17,899 nucleotides of DNA from DASXMX01 sp036794395. Lineage in GTDB: Bacteria > Planctomycetota > Phycisphaerae > Tepidisphaerales > Tepidisphaeraceae. Position numbers and translations under genes: made by a program. The stretch is taken from positions 1-17,899 of the forward strand of contig DAIRGS010000143.1 of NCBI GenBank assembly GCA_036794395.1. The letters run 5' to 3'. Every line of letters begins with the position of its first letter. Position 1 is the stretch's first letter. The notes below the pieces were generated by a model, which worked only from the letters and a program-made list of their open reading frames with translations, was not told the origin of the DNA and searched no databases. Of this stretch, positions 6,602 to 15,224 are shown piece by piece.

Positions 6602-9600
6602 ATGATGAGAAGGCGCGTGCGCACGTGGAGAGGACGTTCTGGAAAGCCGTATTTCGCCGAGGCGCTGGAACCGCGGTGCATGCTTTCGGTGCAACCGGTG
6701 CAGCCGATTGGGATTGGTCCGGCCGACAGCAGTCCCGCCGGTTTCACACCGTACAACGGGATCGTCGTGTTCGCCGCCGACGGATCGCAGGGTCGAGAAT
6801 TGTGGCGGACGGATGGTACGACCGCCGGCACACAGCTCGTGGCCGACCTGTACCCCGGTGGAACGTCCCAATCCACCAACAGCTCCGGCCCCTCGTCCTT
6901 CACCCCCTTCAACAACGCCGTGTACTTCACCGCCACCGACGCGCAGGGCATCGAGCTTTGGAAGACGGACGGTACGTTCGCGGGAACATCCGTGGTAAAG
7001 GCCCTGCATGCGTCCAGCGTCAACACGATGACGGTCGTACAGAACCGGCTGATGTTCTTTGTGGGAAGCACGCTGTGGTCCAGTGACGGATCGACGACCG
7101 GAACCGCCGCGGTCACCGGGCCCCTTGCCGGAGTTGGGCCGATCGTGTCCGCGGGACCTTACGCCTATTTCATCGGTAACGACGGCACGCACGGATATGA
7201 GCTTTGGCGGACCGATTCCACCTTCACAACCGCCACGATGGTGGTGGACCTCTGGCCGGGCGGTAACCAGTCGAGCATCACCAACTTATGCGCGGTCGGT
7301 ACGAGAGCCTTGTTCCAGGCCAGCGACGGAACCCACGGAACCCAAGTGTGGGCCTCCGACGGCACGGCCATCAATACCGTTGCGCTGACGCCGACCACCA
7401 TCTCACCGTTCAACCTCACGCCCGCCGGAACCCAGGGTTTCTTTCTCAACGATACCGGGTCGGCTGTAATCCTCTACCGCACCGACGGAACGGTCGGGGG
7501 AACGGCGATGGTGACGACGATGTACCCCAATCTCGGCGCCGGCGCGCCCCAGCAAATGACGGGCTTCAACAACCAACTCTTCTTCTCATTTCCCGGCACA
7601 GGCACCGGTACCGAACTGTGGAAGAGCAACGGAACTGCGGCGGGCACAATCATTGTTAAGGATATCGCTCCGGGCGCCACGTCGTCGAATCCAGGCTCGC
7701 TCACGATCGTCGGCAATTGGCTCTACTTCTTTGCTAACGATGGTGCCGGCAAAAACGGTCTTTGGAAAACGGACGGGACCACCGCCGGAACAACATTTTT
7801 CGGGAATCCTGCGTACCCGATCACCTCACCGGCGACGGCCAACGGAGAGGTCATCTATGCCGGTCGGAGTTGGGGCGGCACTGAGCCCTTTGCCAATGAC
7901 GGGACGGCGGCCGGTACGATTCAACTGGCGGACATTAACCTGAACGCTGCGCCGCAGGCTCAATTCGGAAATGGGATCCGGGTGGGGAACTATGTTTACT
8001 TCAATGGCCCCACGCCGGGATATCCTTCCGGGGCAGCGGGGCTCTGGCGAACTGACGGAACGACCGCCGGAACGATCTGCCTGGGGGCGACGTCGGCCAA
8101 TGCGCCTGGAATCGATTTTGCCAACCAGGCGGTCGTTGGTCCCGATGGGCACCTGTACTACATCAGTATTTATGGTGCGCTCTGCACCAGTGATGGAACG
8201 GTTGCGGGGACTCGAATCGTCAAGGCGATCGACAATTATCCGCCGAACGGCACGTTCATGGCGGTCGGCGGAAACCTGATGTACTTCGACGCCAGGGGAC
8301 CTGGCATTCCTGCCGGCACGGACGCGCTTTGGCGGACCGACGGGACGGATGCCGGTACCGTTCAGCTTCCGGTGTACGGGTTAAACCTTTTGCGGACGGG
8401 CGCGCAACTGGGGAATTATTTCTACATCGGCGCGCCGGTGCCGGCGGGGAGCAGCAACTCACAGGGGCTGTGGCGGACGGACGGCACGGTGGCGGGGACC
8501 AGCGTCGTGCTGCAGCCCGACGGGACGTTGATCCAGCCGGGTTCGGGAGTGAACGTGGTCGCCGCGTCGCAGTCGGCGGTGTTTTTCACCGCCGGGGTCG
8601 GGGCGGGAGCGCCGCTGTGCGCCACCAACGGGACGGTTGCCGGAAGCGTGCAATTGCCCGTCGGAACCGCGGGGGGAATCACTTCCATCGTCTTCAGTGG
8701 GACGTTTTATTATACCGTGGGGTTTAACGGCTCGAACAACCTCTGGAAGTCCGACGGGACGGTGGCCGGGACAGTGGTAGTGGCGAACCTCGACGGCGGG
8801 CAACCTGCGACCCAACAGGTGCAACTGCAAATGATCACCGTCGGAAACGTCTTCTACTTCAATGGGGGCAGCCTCTGGAAATCCGACGGCACGACCGCGG
8901 GCACGGCGCAGCTGTTTACCGCCGGCAGCACGACGCAGCCTAACAACGTCGAGCACATGTACGCGGCGGGGAGTACCCTGTATTTCCAGTCGTATAACTA
9001 CAACAACTTTACTTCCGTCACGTCGTTCGACTGGTGGCGGACGGATGGGACGCCGGCGGGAACCGTGCTGGACACGCCTACGACGGGCGGAGGGCCGTTG
9101 GCGGTGACGCCGCTGGCGGGGATCGATAACGCATACGGTCCCGCGCTGCTTGTGGCGGTGGGGACGACCTTCGGCGCGCCGACGCTGGCCCGCATGTCGC
9201 CGGGGGTGACACTGGGAGCGATCCAGGGGCAGATCTACCAGGACGTCAACAACAACGGGAGATTCGACGCGGTCGATGGGGCGCTGGCGGGCCGGCAGGT
9301 CTATCTCGACATGAACGGGAACGGCCAACTCGACGACGGCGAAGACTGGGTCTACTCCGACGGGCAGGGAGCTTACTGGTTCGGGGCGATGGCCGCGGGC
9401 ACTTATACCGTCCGCCAAGTGCTCCCCACCGGCTGGGTTCAAACGAGCAATGGCGGGGGCGGCTCATCGGTAACGGTCGGGAATACGGTTGTCAGCGGCG
9501 CGAATTTGGGATCGGCAGAGACGGTGCCGGTTGCAAATCCGGGTGGGCGGTACGTGGTGCTGGCTAATGGACAAATAACTTTGGACGCAACCCAGTCGTT

Positions 9601-11149
9601 CTCCCGCGCGGGAGCAATCACGCTTTACGAATGGGCGTTTAATTTTGACCCGAATCAACCGTTCGTAGTCAGCGCTACCGGACTACATCCCAATTACGTC
9701 GCCCTCGCGACAACGGGTTCATGGCTGATCGGGCTGCGCGTCACGGATTCGACTGGGCAGACGAGCACCACCGTCGGGACGTATGTTCAGGTGGTCCCGC
9801 CCGATTCAGTCACGGGGCGCGTTTTCGAAGACGCCAACCACAACGGCATTTCCGACGCCGGCGAGAGCGCAATGCGCGGCGTAACGGTCTACGCGGATCT
9901 GAATCTAAACGGGATCCCCGACGCGGCAGAACCCAGCGCGGTTACCGACATCACCGGAACTTACGTGTTGCCGGGCCTGGCGCACGGGACGTACGCGCTG
10001 CGGGAAGTCGTCCCGCCGGGTTATGGCCAGACGGGACCGACGGGATATACCGCCAGCGCCACGCCGAGCGATGTATCGATCGTTACCGCTTCGGCATTCG
10101 CGAACGTGACGGTAACCGCGGTTACGATGGATGCTGTTTATCTTTCGTTGCTCAACGCGCACCTCGGCCAGCCCGGGACCTTTGCGAACGGCGATCTCAA
10201 CGGAGACGGCACGGTGGATACCAGTGATCTTCTCGTCTTCAACGAGAACTCCGGCCATCCGGTGGGTGGATTGCTCAACGGGCGATCCGGCGCCGATTCG
10301 ATCACACTGGCCGAAGACATAGACCACGAGCATATCGATTGGACGATGGGGGGAAGCTCCGGACAGATCATGGTGAATGACTCCCGGGGACTCACGATTA
10401 ACGGGGGAGGCGGAAGTGACCTGATCACACTCGACTTCTCCAGCGGCGGGGGCCCACTGCCCAAAACGTTCCACATCAACGGGACGTTCACTGTCAGTGG
10501 CCTTCAGGGCGTTAACCGGTTGGCCGGCGCCGCGATCGACATCGGCCAAAGTACGGTATTCTTGAGTTACGGTGCGGGGACCAGCCCCGCGTCTCAGATT
10601 CAACAAGCGCTCGCGCGCGGCTTCAATGGGGGATCCTGGAACGGCGCGGCCTCTCCGACTTTGGGAGTAATCGCGTCGACGGCCGCGGCGACGGGGCCGT
10701 TAAATGCCTTCGCGGTCGGCTTCGCAGACTCTGCCGACGGGCTTGTGGCAGGCCAGCCGGCAAATACCGTCGAAGTTCGGTACACAGTCAGCGGCGACAC
10801 GAACCTGGACCGGATCGTGGACTCGACCGACGCGATCACGATGGCACGCAACTACCTCATCGCCGGTAAGACCAACTGGGACCTGGGAAATTTCAACTAC
10901 GACGGCACCATCAATTTGTCGGACGCACAGATCCTTCAGAAGAACTTTAACGCGAAGTTCGCGGGTACGGCTTTCGTCTCCACTGCTACAGTCGCCATTA
11001 CATCCCTACCTCCCAGCGCGTCACAAGACCCGGGTCCGACCAGTGCAACAACCACGCCTCATTCGCCTCAAGCCGATCCATCGGATAACTCGGCCGTGTC
11101 AGACAAAACCAAGCACAATACCCGTCACGGCAAACGGCGGCGTGCTTAG
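6602..11149 (+). CDS. Giant LEPR-type secreted protein with ELWxTDGT repeats, B-like and dockerin-like modules
   Basis: 1515 residues. The N terminus is basic and carries LEPRCMLS (22-29), the motif of planctomycete exported proteins. From about 62 to 830 there are 17 repeats of the type ELWRTDGTTAGT, mostly 35-60 residues apart and some degenerate (for example LWRTDSTFTTAT), a pattern expected to form beta-propeller or similar beta-rich folds. Then come a SdrD B-like domain (872-970), a PKD-like Ig domain (977-1066), a second B-like domain (1069-1175), a dockerin-like segment (1180-1222), a Gly-rich beta-solenoid-like stretch, and a C-terminal module with SYGAGTSP, GFNGGSWNG and a two-loop dockerin-type pair (1397-1450). 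The last 60 residues are Thr/Ser/Pro-rich and end in HGKRRRA; I see no C-terminal anchor or sorting motif. GGAG at 6595-6598 sits 3 bases before the ATG at 6602 and 6 before the next ATG at 6605, so translation may start at either. Probably a surface or matrix protein; its ligand is unknown. Confidence 0.93.
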   Translation: MMRRRVRTWRGRSGKPYFAEALEPRCMLSVQPVQPIGIGPADSSPAGFTPYNGIVVFAADGSQGRELWRTDGTTAGTQLVADLYPGGTSQSTNSSGPSSFTPFNNAVYFTATDAQGIELWKTDGTFAGTSVVKALHASSVNTMTVVQNRLMFFVGSTLWSSDGSTTGTAAVTGPLAGVGPIVSAGPYAYFIGNDGTHGYELWRTDSTFTTATMVVDLWPGGNQSSITNLCAVGTRALFQASDGTHGTQVWASDGTAINTVALTPTTISPFNLTPAGTQGFFLNDTGSAVILYRTDGTVGGTAMVTTMYPNLGAGAPQQMTGFNNQLFFSFPGTGTGTELWKSNGTAAGTIIVKDIAPGATSSNPGSLTIVGNWLYFFANDGAGKNGLWKTDGTTAGTTFFGNPAYPITSPATANGEVIYAGRSWGGTEPFANDGTAAGTIQLADINLNAAPQAQFGNGIRVGNYVYFNGPTPGYPSGAAGLWRTDGTTAGTICLGATSANAPGIDFANQAVVGPDGHLYYISIYGALCTSDGTVAGTRIVKAIDNYPPNGTFMAVGGNLMYFDARGPGIPAGTDALWRTDGTDAGTVQLPVYGLNLLRTGAQLGNYFYIGAPVPAGSSNSQGLWRTDGTVAGTSVVLQPDGTLIQPGSGVNVVAASQSAVFFTAGVGAGAPLCATNGTVAGSVQLPVGTAGGITSIVFSGTFYYTVGFNGSNNLWKSDGTVAGTVVVANLDGGQPATQQVQLQMITVGNVFYFNGGSLWKSDGTTAGTAQLFTAGSTTQPNNVEHMYAAGSTLYFQSYNYNNFTSVTSFDWWRTDGTPAGTVLDTPTTGGGPLAVTPLAGIDNAYGPALLVAVGTTFGAPTLARMSPGVTLGAIQGQIYQDVNNNGRFDAVDGALAGRQVYLDMNGNGQLDDGEDWVYSDGQGAYWFGAMAAGTYTVRQVLPTGWVQTSNGGGGSSVTVGNTVVSGANLGSAETVPVANPGGRYVVLANGQITLDATQSFSRAGAITLYEWAFNFDPNQPFVVSATGLHPNYVALATTGSWLIGLRVTDSTGQTSTTVGTYVQVVPPDSVTGRVFEDANHNGISDAGESAMRGVTVYADLNLNGIPDAAEPSAVTDITGTYVLPGLAHGTYALREVVPPGYGQTGPTGYTASATPSDVSIVTASAFANVTVTAVTMDAVYLSLLNAHLGQPGTFANGDLNGDGTVDTSDLLVFNENSGHPVGGLLNGRSGADSITLAEDIDHEHIDWTMGGSSGQIMVNDSRGLTINGGGGSDLITLDFSSGGGPLPKTFHINGTFTVSGLQGVNRLAGAAIDIGQSTVFLSYGAGTSPASQIQQALARGFNGGSWNGAASPTLGVIASTAAATGPLNAFAVGFADSADGLVAGQPANTVEVRYTVSGDTNLDRIVDSTDAITMARNYLIAGKTNWDLGNFNYDGTINLSDAQILQKNFNAKFAGTAFVSTATVAITSLPPSASQDPGPTSATTTPHSPQADPSDNSAVSDKTKHNTRHGKRRRA

Positions 11150-11162
11150 GACTGAGGGACTC

Positions 11163-11984
11163 TTATGGTTTGGCTACGGCAGGGTGGGTGATCGCCGACT
11201 TGGCCGTCTGGTACTGGGTTTGAGCTTCGAGGGCTGAGGCGTCTTTTTCAACTGCGTCCTGAATAACAATCTGAAGGCGATCGCGCGCCAAAAGAGCGGC
11301 CTCGCTTATTTTGACGAGCCGCGGGTCACCGGGCGGATACGCGGCTCGGGCGCGCTTCAGTTCCGCATCGGCCGCATCCGATTCGGCCTTGGTGTTGAGG
11401 TAGATTGGGTCGGTCTCGAGGGAATGAATGACTGCCGCTCGCGCCTTGTCCAGATTGGATTGCGCCTGTCGAAGAGCGGCCACGCCGCGCTGCTGGCGAA
11501 CCGCCTCGGTCGGGGTTTCGGCAAGCGTTTTGGCTTGTGAAGCAACGTTCGAAGCGTTGGGAATCGCAGCCGGCTTGACCTGGGGCTTGGGAACAGGAGC
11601 CGCCGCCGGCGGTCGAAGCGGCTCTTTAATCGGCGCGGGGGTGACCACGGGGCTCGGCGCAGGCGGCGGAGGCGCCGCGGCGGGCCGTTGCCGGTAATAG
11701 CCAAGACCCAAAGCCGCCGCCCCGATGAGTGTCGCGGCAAGGGGCAACTCGGCTCCCGTGCGACGCGATTTACCCGCGAGAAGCGCGCTGAGAACGCCCA
11801 GCGCGGTAACGCCTGCCGCGATCGCAGTCGGAAAGCGCATCTCGAACGAGGCGATCGTCACGTGGGGAAGCCCGGGGAATTCGAAGTAGTTCAACGCGAG
11901 GGCAGGCAGCGACAGCATCAGTGCGAGGCTGCCGAGAATGCTATTGCGTTTACGATATTCGACGGCTGGCATGCGGGGTTCCAT
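11163..11984 (-). CDS. Membrane protein with Pro-rich linker and coiled coil, function unknown
   Basis: 273 residues from the ATG at 11984; an ATG at 11972 is equally possible and neither has a clear Shine-Dalgarno. Three hydrophobic segments at about 15-33, 51-70 and 80-97 are followed by a Pro/Ala-rich linker (101-144) and a long helical region (about 154-266) rich in Ala, Gln, Glu, Lys and Arg, expected to be coiled coil. The frame stays open to 12167, but the upstream part is translated intergenic repeat (12021-12210) and is rejected. It converges on the giant surface protein gene with only 13 bp between the stops, and no terminator is visible in that gap. No family is recognised; a structural or envelope role is only a guess. 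Confidence 0.65.
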   Translation of the reverse strand: MEPRMPAVEYRKRNSILGSLALMLSLPALALNYFEFPGLPHVTIASFEMRFPTAIAAGVTALGVLSALLAGKSRRTGAELPLAATLIGAAALGLGYYRQRPAAAPPPPAPSPVVTPAPIKEPLRPPAAAPVPKPQVKPAAIPNASNVASQAKTLAETPTEAVRQQRGVAALRQAQSNLDKARAAVIHSLETDPIYLNTKAESDAADAELKRARAAYPPGDPRLVKISEAALLARDRLQIVIQDAVEKDASALEAQTQYQTAKSAITHPAVAKP

Positions 11985-12020
11985 CTTGCGAATTGCGTTT
12001 AGTGTAACAGAGAAGCTGCG

Positions 12021-12210
12021 TTTCTCCCGCCACCGGTATGTCCGGGGGAGGGTTGGGGAGGGGGCGTGGGTTGACGTCCGAATCCGGATCATGCGGTTTC
12101 CAATCAGAATATCCTGAAGGATCTGGGCGCGGTTCAGGCGACGATCTATCAGGCGGTAAAGGACCAACCCCTCTCCCTACCCTCCCCCGGACGTACCGGT
12201 GGAGGGAAAA
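12021..12210. repeat. Inverted pair of G-rich repeats around a 100-bp core
   Basis: Arms 12021-12064 and 12167-12210 are inverted near-copies sharing the core CCACCGGTA(T/C)GTCCGGGGGA followed by GGGT, with a one-base indel and several changes outside it. The core (12065-12166) is open on the minus strand but shows no recognisable protein. The pair fills most of the 337-bp gap between the divergent membrane protein and ABC genes, where promoters for both would be expected. This arm type resembles dispersed intergenic repeats of planctomycete genomes. Confidence 0.7.
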
Positions 12211-12321
12211 ACGAGGCTCGCCCATTGTAATCGGGAGGGAATAAGCAGCGGCTGCCCAAACTCGCACGCACCCGATGGCGCGGGTTTGCTATCGCGCCTC
12301 GCTCATTGCAGACTGAGCGAT

Positions 12322-13251
12322 ATGACCGAGGCCACGGGTAGTCCGGTGATCGAATTGCTGGGGCTTGGCGTGCGCCTTGGAAAACGGGAGATTTTGAAGA
12401 ATCTCAATATCTCGTTGTCGGGGCGGATGGTGGGATTGCTGGGGCCAAACGGTGCGGGCAAATCTACGCTGATTCAGACTTTGCTCGGGTTTGTTCCGAT
12501 CAGCTCGGGCTCGGCCCGGGTCCTCGGCCATGATATTTCGCGCGACCGACGGCAGGTGCGGTCGTTGGTGGGGTACATGCCGGAGAACGATGCGCTGATC
12601 GCCAATATGACGGCTGTTTCGTTCGTGCGGATGATGGGGGAACTCTCGGGGTTGCCAGCCGAGGCGGCGCTGGAGCGGGCGCATGAGGTGCTGTTTTACG
12701 TGGGACTGGGTGAGGCGCGGTATCGGAAGCTTGGAACCTATTCGCTGGGGATGAAACAGCTCGCGAAACTGGCGCAGGCGATCGTGCATGGGCCGCGATT
12801 GCTGATTCTGGACGAGCCGAGCAACGGTCTCGATCCGCCCGCCCGGCAGCGGATGATTCGACTGATTCATGAGATGAAGGAATCAGGAGAGATGCATCTT
12901 CTGCTGTGCTCACATTTGCTGCGCGATGTGGAGGAGACGTGTGAAGAAGTGTTGATCCTGAAAAATGGCGGGATCGTTCATCATGCGAACCTGGAGCAGG
13001 AGCGCAAGGCGAATAAGCGGTTTGTCGAGATAGAAACTTCGGGGAACGATCAGGGTTTGTGTGATGAGCTGGAGCGGATTGGATGTGAGTGCTCCTCTGC
13101 GGGACCGGGGCGGTACAAGATGACCCTGCCGGCTGAGTTTGAGCTGAAGGAGATTTACCGGCTGGCGGCCAATCGGGATCTCCAGCTTCGACGCTTAAAT
13201 TATCGAAGGGATACGTTGGAGGATATCTTCCTGAAGGCGATGGAGGGATGA
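12322..13251 (+). CDS. ABC transporter ATP-binding protein 1 (ABC-2 exporter type)
   Basis: 309 residues. A cytoplasmic ATPase that powers an ABC-2-type membrane transporter. Walker A is GPNGAGKST (41-49), the Q-loop region reads GYMPEND with Glu88 where many family members have Gln, the signature is YSLGMKQ (140-146), Walker B is LLILDEP (160-166), the D-loop is SNGLD and the switch His is His198. The C-terminal ~100 residues form the accessory domain typical of the NatA/CcmA-like exporter group, ending TLEDIFLKAMEG. The frame is open from 12199, but the upstream part runs through repeat DNA; the ATG at 12322 matches the family start. The next gene begins 162 bp on, beyond two palindromic repeats, unlike the tightly overlapping genes that follow. 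Confidence 0.93.
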   Translation: MTEATGSPVIELLGLGVRLGKREILKNLNISLSGRMVGLLGPNGAGKSTLIQTLLGFVPISSGSARVLGHDISRDRRQVRSLVGYMPENDALIANMTAVSFVRMMGELSGLPAEAALERAHEVLFYVGLGEARYRKLGTYSLGMKQLAKLAQAIVHGPRLLILDEPSNGLDPPARQRMIRLIHEMKESGEMHLLLCSHLLRDVEETCEEVLILKNGGIVHHANLEQERKANKRFVEIETSGNDQGLCDELERIGCECSSAGPGRYKMTLPAEFELKEIYRLAANRDLQLRRLNYRRDTLEDIFLKAMEG

Positions 13252-13261
13252 ATCGGTTGGG

Positions 13262-13280
13262 CACGGGCTGGAAGCCCGTG
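13262..13280. repeat. Short palindromic repeat, copy 2
   Basis: CACGGGCT-GGA-AGCCCGTG, a perfect 8-bp stem with a 3-nt loop, 10 bp after the first ABC ATPase stop. It shares the 19-mer GGCTGGAAGCCCGTGTCAC with the repeat at 15-39 (here 13266-13284). Confidence 0.6.
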
Positions 13281-13309
13281 TCACGAGGAGAATCAGGATT
13301 CTTCTGAGT

Positions 13310-13395
13310 CTGTCATCCTGGAGCGCAGCGAAGGATCTGTTGGAAAAGTGGCGTAGTCTCTGGAACAGATCCTTCGCTGCGCTCCAGGATGACAG
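13310..13395. repeat. Long perfect inverted repeat (TCATCCTGGAGCG family), copy 2
   Basis: Perfect 32-bp arms (13310-13341 and 13364-13395) around a 22-nt loop. The arms match those at 619-699 apart from one base there, while the loops differ. It lies inside the ABC gene cluster, ending 18 bp before the permease ATG, so the hairpin would form in the operon mRNA and could affect expression of the genes on either side. Confidence 0.9.
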
Positions 13396-13413
13396 GTTGA
13401 GGGCGAGCATCGC

Positions 13414-14274
13414 ATGGCAGTTTACAAGCGGAATTACAAGGGTTATTCGGGGCCGCTGACGGCGGAGGGGCCGCGTTTTTTGATTTTGACCCGTTACAGC
13501 TACGCGGGGCTGTTTCAATCGCGCTTCCTGGTAGTGTTTCTCGTGGTGTGCATGTTTTATCCGGTGGGGTGCGCGGCGTTTATCTACCTCTCGCACAATG
13601 CCAAATTTCTGGCCTTGCTCCGCATCCCGGCGGGCCAGTTGCTGCAAATCGATAGCCGCTTCTTTTACTACTATTGCATTGTACAAGGGGGCATGGCGTA
13701 TCTCTTGACGGCCTTTGTTGGGCCGACGCTTGTCTCTCCGGATCTGGTGAACGGGGCCATGCCGCTGTATTTTTGCCGGCCTTTTTCGCGGGCGCAATAT
13801 GTCGCGGGAAAGATGACCGTATTGATGGCGCTATTGGCGTTGATCACGTGGGTGCCGGGCGTGTTGTTGTTTATTATCGAGTCGAGCGTGACCGGATGGG
13901 ATTGGGGATTGAATCATCTGTGGATCGGCGGCGGTTTATTCGTCGGATTGGTGGTGTGGGACGCGGTGCTGTCATTGATCGCACTGGCGCTTTCGGCGTG
14001 GGTGAAATGGCGCATCGCCGCCGGGGCGATGGTGCTCGGCGTGTTCTTTGCCGGGGCGGGATTTGGGTCGGCAATCGATAATGTGCTGAGGACTAACTAC
14101 GGATCGCTGATCGATCTGACTCAGGTCGCGCACACCGTATGGGCGGATCTTCTTCGATTTGATTCCGGCACGGATATGTCGGTGCGCGATGCGTGGATTG
14201 TGCTGATCGTGACGTGCGTGTTGTGCGCCATTCTGCTGGCCCGGCGGGTGCGGGCGTTTGAGGTGGTGAAGTGA
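13414..14274 (+). CDS. ABC-2-type transporter permease 1
   Basis: 286 residues with six predicted membrane helices at about 36-59, 85-107, 132-155, 169-195, 201-219 and 259-277, the usual ABC-2 topology. Between helices 2 and 3 it has VSPDLVNGAMPLYFCRPFSR then AQYVAGK (108-133), the conserved coupling-helix-like region of ABC-2 permeases, where a two-part 'LYLSRPxSRxxYVxGK' pattern is common. It should form the membrane pore with an ATPase from this cluster. Its stop overlaps the GTG start of the second ATPase by 4 bp. The substrate is unknown. Confidence 0.88.
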   Translation: MAVYKRNYKGYSGPLTAEGPRFLILTRYSYAGLFQSRFLVVFLVVCMFYPVGCAAFIYLSHNAKFLALLRIPAGQLLQIDSRFFYYYCIVQGGMAYLLTAFVGPTLVSPDLVNGAMPLYFCRPFSRAQYVAGKMTVLMALLALITWVPGVLLFIIESSVTGWDWGLNHLWIGGGLFVGLVVWDAVLSLIALALSAWVKWRIAAGAMVLGVFFAGAGFGSAIDNVLRTNYGSLIDLTQVAHTVWADLLRFDSGTDMSVRDAWIVLIVTCVLCAILLARRVRAFEVVK

Positions 14275-15224
14275 GCGATGAGCCGGGGCGAATTATCTTC
14301 GAGAACGTCTCGCGTTTTTATGGCGAGGTGCTGGGCGTCAATCGGGTGACGCTTTCGATTCCCCCAGGGATTACGAGCCTGGTTGGGCCCAATGGATCGG
14401 GCAAGACAACGCTCATGAACCTGATGAGCGGCTTGGTGCGGCCAACGCGTGGAAGCGTGAGCGTGCTGGGAATTGCTCCGACCGAGCCGGAAAAACTATT
14501 TAAGGTGCTGGGATACTCGACGCAGTTCGATTCATTCGTGAAAGGGCTTACTGGCTTTCAATTCGTTTATTCCTTTCTACGGCTGTTTGGATACCCCACC
14601 CGCGAGTGTCGCAAGCTTACGGATAAGGCAATCGAAACGGTGGGGATGACTGAGGCGGCCGGGCGAAAGGTGGCCGGTTACAGCAAGGGGATGCGGCAGC
14701 GGATCAAGCTGGCCCAGGCAATTGCCCACGATCCGAAGGTGCTGGTGCTGGATGAGCCGCTCAATGGATTGGACCCGCTGGTGCGGGCCGAGACGATTGG
14801 GTTATTCAAACGATTTGCGGGGGAAGGGCGGCATGTGATCGTATCGAGCCACGTGCTGCATGAAGTGGATCTCATTTCGGATCAGGTGATTCTGCTGAGC
14901 AACGGATATGTCGTGGCGGAGGGGCAGATTCATGGCGTGCGAAGCGAGATTGAAGATCATCCGATGCAGATCCTGATTCGCACCGATCAGCCGGCCGCGC
15001 TGGCGGCGAAGGTGTTCGCCGAAGACCACGTTGTCGAGGCGCGCGTGATGGAGGAAGAGGGCGGGCTGCTGATCAAAACACGCGACCCGGATCGGTTTTA
15101 CCGGGCGCTCAACCACATCGCGATGGGCGGCATCCGCATCGAGGGCGTTGCGCCCACTGATGACAACGTGAACTCAGTCTACGAATACCTCATCGGCTCG
15201 GGCGGGCAGGAGGGGAGCCGATGA
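14271..15224 (+). CDS. ABC transporter ATP-binding protein 2 (ABC-2 exporter type)
   Basis: 317 residues, a second ATPase clearly diverged from the first. Walker A is GPNGSGKTT (39-47), the Q-loop has Gln85 in GYSTQFD, the signature is YSKGMRQ (137-143), Walker B is VLVLDEP (157-163), the D-loop is LNGLD and the switch His is His194 in SSH. The accessory C-terminal domain runs from about 215. It starts at GTG 14271, overlapping the permease stop as GTGA; an ATG at 14278 is out of frame. GAGGTGG just upstream can serve as Shine-Dalgarno. It ends in a 4-bp ATGA overlap with the second permease, so the last three genes are translationally coupled. Confidence 0.93.
   Translation: MSDEPGRIIFENVSRFYGEVLGVNRVTLSIPPGITSLVGPNGSGKTTLMNLMSGLVRPTRGSVSVLGIAPTEPEKLFKVLGYSTQFDSFVKGLTGFQFVYSFLRLFGYPTRECRKLTDKAIETVGMTEAAGRKVAGYSKGMRQRIKLAQAIAHDPKVLVLDEPLNGLDPLVRAETIGLFKRFAGEGRHVIVSSHVLHEVDLISDQVILLSNGYVVAEGQIHGVRSEIEDHPMQILIRTDQPAALAAKVFAEDHVVEARVMEEEGGLLIKTRDPDRFYRALNHIAMGGIRIEGVAPTDDNVNSVYEYLIGSGGQEGSR

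Noticed and set aside
8459..9442. Long antisense open frame within the giant gene
   Set aside because: It is a by-product of GC-rich repeat codons; Arg/His/Pro-rich with no domain or ribosome binding site.
11985..12167. Upstream extension of the coiled-coil membrane protein
   Set aside because: It reads through the inverted G-rich repeat (PSPTLPRTYRWREK), which is typical of translated intergenic repeats. The in-frame ATGs at 11984 or 11972 are better.
12199..12321. Upstream extension of ABC ATPase 1
   Set aside because: The extension is translated repeat DNA and has no similarity to ABC ATPases, which start close to 12322.
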